A stretch of DNA of 64,000 bases from an uncultured Paracoccaceae bacterium (GTDB lineage: Bacteria; Pseudomonadota; Alphaproteobacteria; Rhodobacterales; Rhodobacteraceae), in the NCBI GenBank assembly GCA_947501355.1, contig CANMVA010000001.1:2193492-2257491 (forward strand), written 5' to 3'. The notes beneath the pieces are model-generated. The model did no database searches. It saw only the letters and a program-made list of their open reading frames with translations, and was not told the origin of the DNA. Shown here piece after piece: positions 59,317-64,000 of the stretch. Each line of letters opens with the position of its first letter. Position 1 is the first letter of the stretch. Position numbers and translations under genes: made by a program.

Positions 59317-60605
59317 TCCGCCGCCACCGCAGGACGACCCGAGCGCTTGTGTTTGATCCGGTCCTCGATCTCGTCCCGGAAATGGCGGATGAGGCCTTGG
59401 ATCGGCCAGGCAGCTGCATCGCCAAGTGCGCAGATCGTGTGGCCTTCCACCTGCTTGGTCACATCCAGCAGCATGTCGATTTCCTCGACCTCGGCCTCGC
59501 CTTTCACCAGACGGTCCATCACGCGCATCATCCAGCCCGTGCCTTCGCGACACGGCGTGCACTGACCACAGCTTTCATGCTTGTAAAACGCGCTGAGCCG
59601 CCAGATGGCTTTGATGATATCAGTGCTTTGGTCCATCACGATCACAGCCGCAGTGCCAAGGCCCGAGCGTTGCTCGCGCAGCCAGTCGAAATCCATGATC
59701 GCTTCGCGGGCCAGTTCACCCGGAAGACACGGCACGGATGACCCACCCGGAATGATCGCCTTGAGATTATCCCAGCCGCCGCGAATGCCGCCGCAGTGAC
59801 GCTCGATCAGCTCTTCGAACGGTATCGACATCTCTTCTTCAACGACGCAGGGGTTGTTCACATGGCCCGAAATCGCGAACAGCTTCGTGCCCGCGTTATT
59901 CGGGCGTCCGAAATTGGCAAACCAATCCGGCCCGCGCCGCAGGATCGTCGGCACAACGGCAATGGACTCTACGTTATTTACCGTGGTCGGGCAGCCATAA
60001 AGCCCCGCCCCCGCCGGAAACGGCGGCTTCATGCGCGGCATGCCTTTCTTGCCTTCAAGGCTTTCCAGCAGAGCGGTTTCCTCGCCGCAGATATAAGCAC
60101 CTGCGCCGTGATGCAGATAAAGGTCGAAATCCCAACCGGACTTGGCGGCGTTCTTGCCCAGAAGACCCGCGTCATACGCTTCGTCAATCGCGGCCTGCAG
60201 CGCTTCGCGCTCGCGGATATATTCGCCGCGGATATAGATGTAGCAGGCATGCGCGCCCATCGCGAAAGACGCGATCAGGCAGCCTTCGATCAGCGTGTGC
60301 GGATCATGGCGCATGATCTCGCGGTCCTTGCAGGTGCCCGGCTCGGACTCGTCGGCGTTGACCACAAGATAGGACGGACGCCCGTCGCTTTCCTTGGGCA
60401 TGAACGACCATTTCAGTCCGGTCGGGAAGCCTGCCCCGCCGCGCCCGCGCAAGCCGCTGGCCTTCATCTCGTCTACGATCCAGTCGCGACCCTTCTTGAT
60501 GATGCCCGCCGTGCCATCCCAATGGCCGCGCTGCTGCGCGCCCTTCAGGGTGCGGTCGTGCATCCCGTATAGATTGGTGAAGATCCGATCTTCATCCTTC
60601 AGCAT
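59313..60605 (-). CDS. nuoF: NADH-quinone oxidoreductase subunit F
   Basis: 430 residues. The FMN/NADH site is [20 protein letters not shown]; the N3 cluster ligands are in [16 protein letters not shown] and the later [12 protein letters not shown]. It takes electrons from NADH in complex I. The DUF5337 gene lies 12 bases upstream. Confidence 0.97.
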   Translation of the reverse strand: MLKDEDRIFTNLYGMHDRTLKGAQQRGHWDGTAGIIKKGRDWIVDEMKASGLRGRGGAGFPTGLKWSFMPKESDGRPSYLVVNADESEPGTCKDREIMRHDPHTLIEGCLIASFAMGAHACYIYIRGEYIREREALQAAIDEAYDAGLLGKNAAKSGWDFDLYLHHGAGAYICGEETALLESLEGKKGMPRMKPPFPAGAGLYGCPTTVNNVESIAVVPTILRRGPDWFANFGRPNNAGTKLFAISGHVNNPCVVEEEMSIPFEELIERHCGGIRGGWDNLKAIIPGGSSVPCLPGELAREAIMDFDWLREQRSGLGTAAVIVMDQSTDIIKAIWRLSAFYKHESCGQCTPCREGTGWMMRVMDRLVKGEAEVEEIDMLLDVTKQVEGHTICALGDAAAWPIQGLIRHFRDEIEDRIKHKRSGRPAVAAE

Positions 60606-60617
60606 TGCTGAACTCCC

Positions 60618-60854
60618 CTAAGACTGTCGGCGCGCACGCCAAATCTGATAAGTGACAACTAACGCCCAGAACAGCCCCGCCAATGCGGCAAAATCGAACA
60701 GCAGCGCATAGCGCCCCGCCATGCCAAGCGCCGGGCCGACCACTTGCGCGGCCAGCCAGATCAGCATGGTGCCTGCGATGACCAATGCCGCGATCCGACC
60801 CTTGCGGGCCAGAGCGGCTTCGGCGTCACGAGACAGGTTGGGGCGCTCTGCCAT
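60618..60854 (-). CDS. DUF5337-type small membrane protein
   Basis: 78 residues. A basic cytosolic start (RDAEAALARKGRIAAL) and two hydrophobic segments (LVIAGTMLIWLAAQVVGPALG and ALLFDFAALAGLFWALVVTYQIW). I recall it as DUF5337, a family confined to rhodobacterial nuo operons. It stands between the Lys/Ala-rich gene and nuoF, 3 and 12 bases away. Confidence 0.78.
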   Translation of the reverse strand: MAERPNLSRDAEAALARKGRIAALVIAGTMLIWLAAQVVGPALGMAGRYALLFDFAALAGLFWALVVTYQIWRARRQS

Positions 60855-60857
60855 GGC

Positions 60858-61646
60858 TTAGGCCTTTTCGTCTTTCGATTTACGCTCGGGCATGGCCGCC
60901 AGCGTGACCTTGGCTTTCTGGTTGCTGGATTTGACCTGATAGGACTCGGTCTCGGGCTTGACGGGCTTGGCCGCAGCTTTGACCGCAGACTTTGCAGGTG
61001 CAGGCGTCTTCGGAGCGGGCGCTGCCTTTTTCGGCGCAGGCACAGGCTTGGCCGTAGCGGCCTTTGCCGGAGCTGGCTTCGCAGGTGCCGTCTTTGCAAC
61101 AGGTGCCGCGGTTTTCGCAGGGGTGGCCTTGGGGGCTGCTGCGGCCTTGGGGGCTGCTGCTTTTGCGGGCGCTGGCTTTGCAGGTGCCGCCTTCGCCGGT
61201 GCTGCCACTTTCGCAACAGTCTTCGCCGGAGCCGCTTTGGCCGTAGGCTTCGCAGCCGCTGCCTTTTTCACAGGAGCCGCCGCTGGTTTCGCAGGTGCGG
61301 CCTTTGCCTTCACGGGTGCCGGTTTCGCAACAGATGCAACCGTCTTCGCTACCTTCGGCGCAGCCTTCACCGCCTTCTTGGCCACCGCCGCAGGCGCTTT
61401 CACCGCTTTCTTAACAGCCGGAGCCGCCTTCACCTTCGGGGCGGCCTTCTTCACCTTGGCCACTGTCTGCGCTGTAGACGCCGGGCTTTTGACCTTCGGC
61501 TTCATCACGCTCAGCGCAACCGGGGCTACAGCCAACCGCCAGAAGTAAAGACCCGCCGCGGCAGGCGCCATCGGCAGTTGTGTCATCAAGACCCCTGTCC
61601 GGCGTGCAGACAAGGCCACATCAGTCCATTTGTTAAAATCAGTCAT
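60858..61646 (-). CDS. Lys/Ala/Pro-rich low-complexity protein inside the nuo operon
   Basis: 262 residues. The first 48 are ordinary (LYFWRLAVAPVALSVM), and from about 49 to 235 the sequence is a run of AKP/KAA-type repeats (KAAPAKPAPAKAAAPK) like the C-terminal tail of histone H1-type or AlgP-like proteins. The end is charged (QKAKVTLAAMPERKSKDEKA). The G+C-rich repeats make spurious long frames on the other strand. Its job near complex I is unknown; DNA or polyanion binding would fit the composition. Confidence 0.68.
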   Translation of the reverse strand: MTDFNKWTDVALSARRTGVLMTQLPMAPAAAGLYFWRLAVAPVALSVMKPKVKSPASTAQTVAKVKKAAPKVKAAPAVKKAVKAPAAVAKKAVKAAPKVAKTVASVAKPAPVKAKAAPAKPAAAPVKKAAAAKPTAKAAPAKTVAKVAAPAKAAPAKPAPAKAAAPKAAAAPKATPAKTAAPVAKTAPAKPAPAKAATAKPVPAPKKAAPAPKTPAPAKSAVKAAAKPVKPETESYQVKSSNQKAKVTLAAMPERKSKDEKA

Positions 61647-61768
61647 TGTTCAGTCTCGCTCCATTTGGAAAGTGCACAGACCCTTTCAGGCCTGTCCGCA
61701 ACGCCCCTCCCAAAAGCGATGCCATGAAATGCCCGACTCCGGTTCAGGGCCGCAGTCAGGCGGTGCTT

Positions 61769-62446
61769 TTATCCGTCGTAGACGCCTCCTTTGGCGACTT
61801 TCTTGGAAAACTCTGTCTCGCCGCCCTTGGCAAGGACCTTGGCTTGCTTGACCCATTCGTCGCGGCTCACCCGGCCTTTGAACCCTTCGAGGTTCTCATC
61901 CACCCATTCGACCTCTTTCTTGCGCCATCCGGCAATCTGGTCGAAGTGATAGAACCCCATGGAATGCAACAGCTTCTCCAGCTTGGGCCCAACCCCCTTG
62001 ATCTGCTTGAGGTCATCTGCCCCGCCGTCGCGCGGCGCGCTCAGCATCTCGGGCTTGCCATCGGCGGCGACCGGTTTGGCCGCGGCTTTGGGCTTTTCAG
62101 CGGCTTTCGCCGTGCTTGCCGCTGCAGGAGCTGCCGCCGGAGTTGTCGCTGTCGGGGCCGTCGCCGTCGCGGCAGGCACCGCAGCCGGTGCAGTTTTGGC
62201 CGCAGGGGCCGGTGCCGGCGTCTTGGCAGCCGTGCCCGCCTGTTCCATTTTCGGCGCAGGCGACCGGCACAGGAAGATCGTCAACACGACCCCCAGAAGC
62301 AAAAAGGCAATCACCGCCATGAATATCGCTTGTGTCGCCGTGTATTCCGCGACCAACCATAGACCAAGCCCCAGCATACCGCCTGCAAGTGCGGCAACCG
62401 TCCAGCATGTCTTGGTGCAGGCCGCCTTGGCTTCATAATCCTTCAT
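61769..62446 (-). CDS. Membrane protein with C-terminal helix-hairpin-helix-like domain
   Basis: 225 residues. Two membrane helices (TVAALAGGMLGLGLWLVAEY and AIFMAVIAFLLLGVVLTIFL) are followed by an Ala/Pro-rich linker and, from about 145, by a helix-hairpin-helix-like domain: [48 protein letters not shown]. The same domain, at about 70% identity by eye, closes the adjacent NuoE. The domain resembles the DUF4332/flap-endonuclease-like group often seen in nuo operons. Function unknown; it might anchor or assemble the complex. Confidence 0.78.
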   Translation of the reverse strand: MKDYEAKAACTKTCWTVAALAGGMLGLGLWLVAEYTATQAIFMAVIAFLLLGVVLTIFLCRSPAPKMEQAGTAAKTPAPAPAAKTAPAAVPAATATAPTATTPAAAPAAASTAKAAEKPKAAAKPVAADGKPEMLSAPRDGGADDLKQIKGVGPKLEKLLHSMGFYHFDQIAGWRKKEVEWVDENLEGFKGRVSRDEWVKQAKVLAKGGETEFSKKVAKGGVYDG

Positions 62447-62489
62447 CTAGTCGTCTCCCTGTCCGTCTTGGGCTTGATTGACGCAGCCC

Positions 62490-63587
62490 TTAGCTTTTCC
62501 TAGCACGAGCAGAAAACGGCGTCTCGCCCCCATCTGCAAGGATTTTCGCCTGCGAGACCCAATCATCGCGGCTCACGCGCCCCTTGAAGCCTTCCAGATT
62601 GTCGTCAACCCAGGAGATTTCATCAGCGCTCCACTTGGCGATCTGATCGAAATGATAAAAGCCAATCGAGTTCAAAAGCGCCTCCAACTTCGGCCCGACG
62701 CCCTTGATCAGCTTGAGATCATCGGCCCCCGCCTTGCGCGGCGCTTTCATCACGCGCGGCTTTTTCTGGGCCGGTGCGGCGGCAGACAATTCCGGCTTGG
62801 CAACCGCCTTGGGGCTGCGATCCGCTTCCACGTGCCCTTGTTTTTCTTTGGTCTTCGGCTTGGATGTGCGGTTGGCAGGCTTACCCTGCCAGGGCGTTAG
62901 CAGCGGCACTTCGGTGCCGTCGATCCGCTTCACGGTGTCGTTCAAATCCGTCGCCAGCTGCGCCGAGGCATTGTATTTCGTCTTGCCGCTGTCGAACCCT
63001 TCGAGGCTGGAAAGCCCTTTGAGCGGCTCTGACGCAAACCGCCCGTTCTGCGGCCCCGGCACCGGCACTTCGCCCGCGCGGAAATCGTCAATCATCTGAC
63101 CGAATTTCTCAGCCGTCAGATCTTCGTAATAATCTTTGCCGATCTGGGCCATCGGCGCATTGGAACACGCGCCCAGACACTCAACCTCTTCCCAGCTCAG
63201 CTTGCCATCGGCACTGATCTGATGCGGCTTCGGTGCGATCTTCTCCTTGCAGACCGCAACCAGGTCCTCCGCCCCGCAAATCATGCAGGAGGTCGTTCCG
63301 CAAATCTGAATATGCGCCACGTTTCCAACAGGTTGCAGCTGAAACATAAAGTAAAACGTCGCCACCTCCAGCGCGCGGATATAGGCCATATCCAGCATCT
63401 CGGCGACCGCCTCAATCGCAGGCTGAGACAACCACCCTTCCTGCTCCTGCGCCCGCCAGAGCAACGGAATAATCGCAGAGGCCTGCCGCCCTTCCGGGTA
63501 CTTCGTAATCTGCGCCTCCGCCCATTTCTGGTTCTCGGGCGTGAAGGCAAAGCTGTCAGGTTGGTCGTGGTGAAGACGGCGTAGCAT
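62490..63587 (-). CDS. nuoE: NADH-quinone oxidoreductase subunit E with C-terminal extension
   Basis: 365 residues, about twice the usual NuoE length. The first 180 are normal: 2Fe-2S ligands in [15 protein letters not shown] and [11 protein letters not shown] linker rich in Lys, Ala and Pro ([18 protein letters not shown]) leads to an HhH-like domain ([50 protein letters not shown]) shared with the downstream membrane protein. Part of the NADH-oxidising module. Its ATG shares a base with the nuoD stop (TAATG). Confidence 0.93.
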   Translation of the reverse strand: MLRRLHHDQPDSFAFTPENQKWAEAQITKYPEGRQASAIIPLLWRAQEQEGWLSQPAIEAVAEMLDMAYIRALEVATFYFMFQLQPVGNVAHIQICGTTSCMICGAEDLVAVCKEKIAPKPHQISADGKLSWEEVECLGACSNAPMAQIGKDYYEDLTAEKFGQMIDDFRAGEVPVPGPQNGRFASEPLKGLSSLEGFDSGKTKYNASAQLATDLNDTVKRIDGTEVPLLTPWQGKPANRTSKPKTKEKQGHVEADRSPKAVAKPELSAAAPAQKKPRVMKAPRKAGADDLKLIKGVGPKLEALLNSIGFYHFDQIAKWSADEISWVDDNLEGFKGRVSRDDWVSQAKILADGGETPFSARARKS

Positions 63588-64000
63588 TAGCGGTCAATCT
63601 CTCCGAAAACGACGTCCAGCGTACCGATAATGGCCGCGACGTCGGCAAGTTGGTGGCCTTTGCAGAGGTAATCCATCGCTTGCAGATGCAGATACCCCGG
63701 TGCGCGCAGCTTGGCGCGGTAGGGCTTGTTGGTGCCATCCGCCACAAGGTAAACGCCGAACTCCCCCTTCGGCGCTTCGACGGAGGCGTAGACCTCCCCC
63801 TCCGGCACATGGAAGCCTTCGGTGTAGAGCTTGAAGTGATGGATCAGCGCCTCCATCGAGGTTTTCATCTCCCCCCGTGTTGGCGGCGTCAGCTTGCCAC
63901 GCGCCAGCACGTCACCGGGGGTTTCGCGCAGCTTTTCAATGGCTTGCAGGATGATCGAGGTCGACTGACGCATCTCTTCCATGCGGCAGAGGTAGCGGTC
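63587..64000 (-). CDS. nuoD: NADH-quinone oxidoreductase subunit D (5' part cut by window edge)
   Basis: The last 137 codons are in the window and the gene continues beyond the right edge. The first residues seen are [13 protein letters not shown], a NuoD-specific stretch; [22 protein letters not shown] and [19 protein letters not shown] follow, and the end is SFGEIDR-like (VFGEIDR). It forms the quinone site with NuoB. No start is visible. Confidence 0.95.
   Translation of the reverse strand, partial: DRYLCRMEEMRQSTSIILQAIEKLRETPGDVLARGKLTPPTRGEMKTSMEALIHHFKLYTEGFHVPEGEVYASVEAPKGEFGVYLVADGTNKPYRAKLRAPGYLHLQAMDYLCKGHQLADVAAIIGTLDVVFGEIDR

Noticed and set aside
60958-61548. Long Ala/Phe/Gly-rich open frame on the plus strand
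   Set aside because: It is the antisense image of the AKP-rich gene; the repeat composition keeps several frames open. No start signal or domain.

Overview
The window looks like a chromosomal segment of a marine Rhodobacteraceae (roseobacter-type alphaproteobacterium). I infer this from the high G+C coding sequence, the complex I operon interleaved with the small DUF families usual in that group, the order alr / ABC pair / pqiA / radA / cvpA / purF, the tatABC-DUF815 run, a LuxI/LuxR pair of roseobacter type, and a recurring intergenic element (a GAGTATTT-type arm with a GCCTCCGGCGGG arm). No search was run; family names rest on motifs and recall.

Layout. 1-3001 (minus): molybdenum-hydroxylase maturation genes (MoxR ATPase, VWA/CoxE-like, XdhC, the last running off the left edge). 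3200-6232: a degenerate hydrolase-like protein, a LysR regulator and a divergent Tat-exported alpha/beta hydrolase. 6347-12691 (minus): full urease set ureD-A-B-C and ureE-F-G with four small extra genes in between. 12849-22683 (plus): pyrC, pyrE, dnaB, alr, an MlaE/MlaF-type ABC pair, pqiA, radA, cvpA. 22721-24769: a quorum-sensing cassette (luxI, luxR, and a LuxR ligand-binding domain with no DNA-binding domain) lying between cvpA and purF. 24901-29785 (plus): purF, an SDR, surE, pcm, an NlpD-like lipoprotein. 29786-31016: AT-richer stretch with a cluster of 16-18 bp palindromes and an orphan secreted protein. 31017-33449 (minus): DUF815 ATPase and tatCBA. 33609-39897: WYL regulator, class A beta-lactamase, FbpC-like ABC ATPase, sodium-solute symporter, an SDR without the catalytic Tyr/Lys, and a Hint-domain protein. 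40040-43307 (plus): prfC and a DEAD-box helicase ending at a strong terminator. 43452-64000 (minus): rnj, coaX, birA and nuoN back to nuoD (cut by the right edge).

The nuo operon carries at least nine extra genes: two carboxymuconolactone-decarboxylase-like proteins, two similar secreted proteins, a lipoprotein, a DUF3291 protein, a DUF5337 membrane protein, a Lys/Ala/Pro-rich protein and a membrane protein ending in a helix-hairpin-helix-like domain that also forms a C-terminal extension of NuoE. The items I find most worth following are the DNA-binding-less LuxR homologue beside luxR, the domain shared by NuoE and its neighbour, the Lys/Ala/Pro-rich protein inside the complex I operon, and the palindrome cluster near 29.9 kb. 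I saw no tRNA, rRNA, CRISPR array, insertion sequence or prophage.
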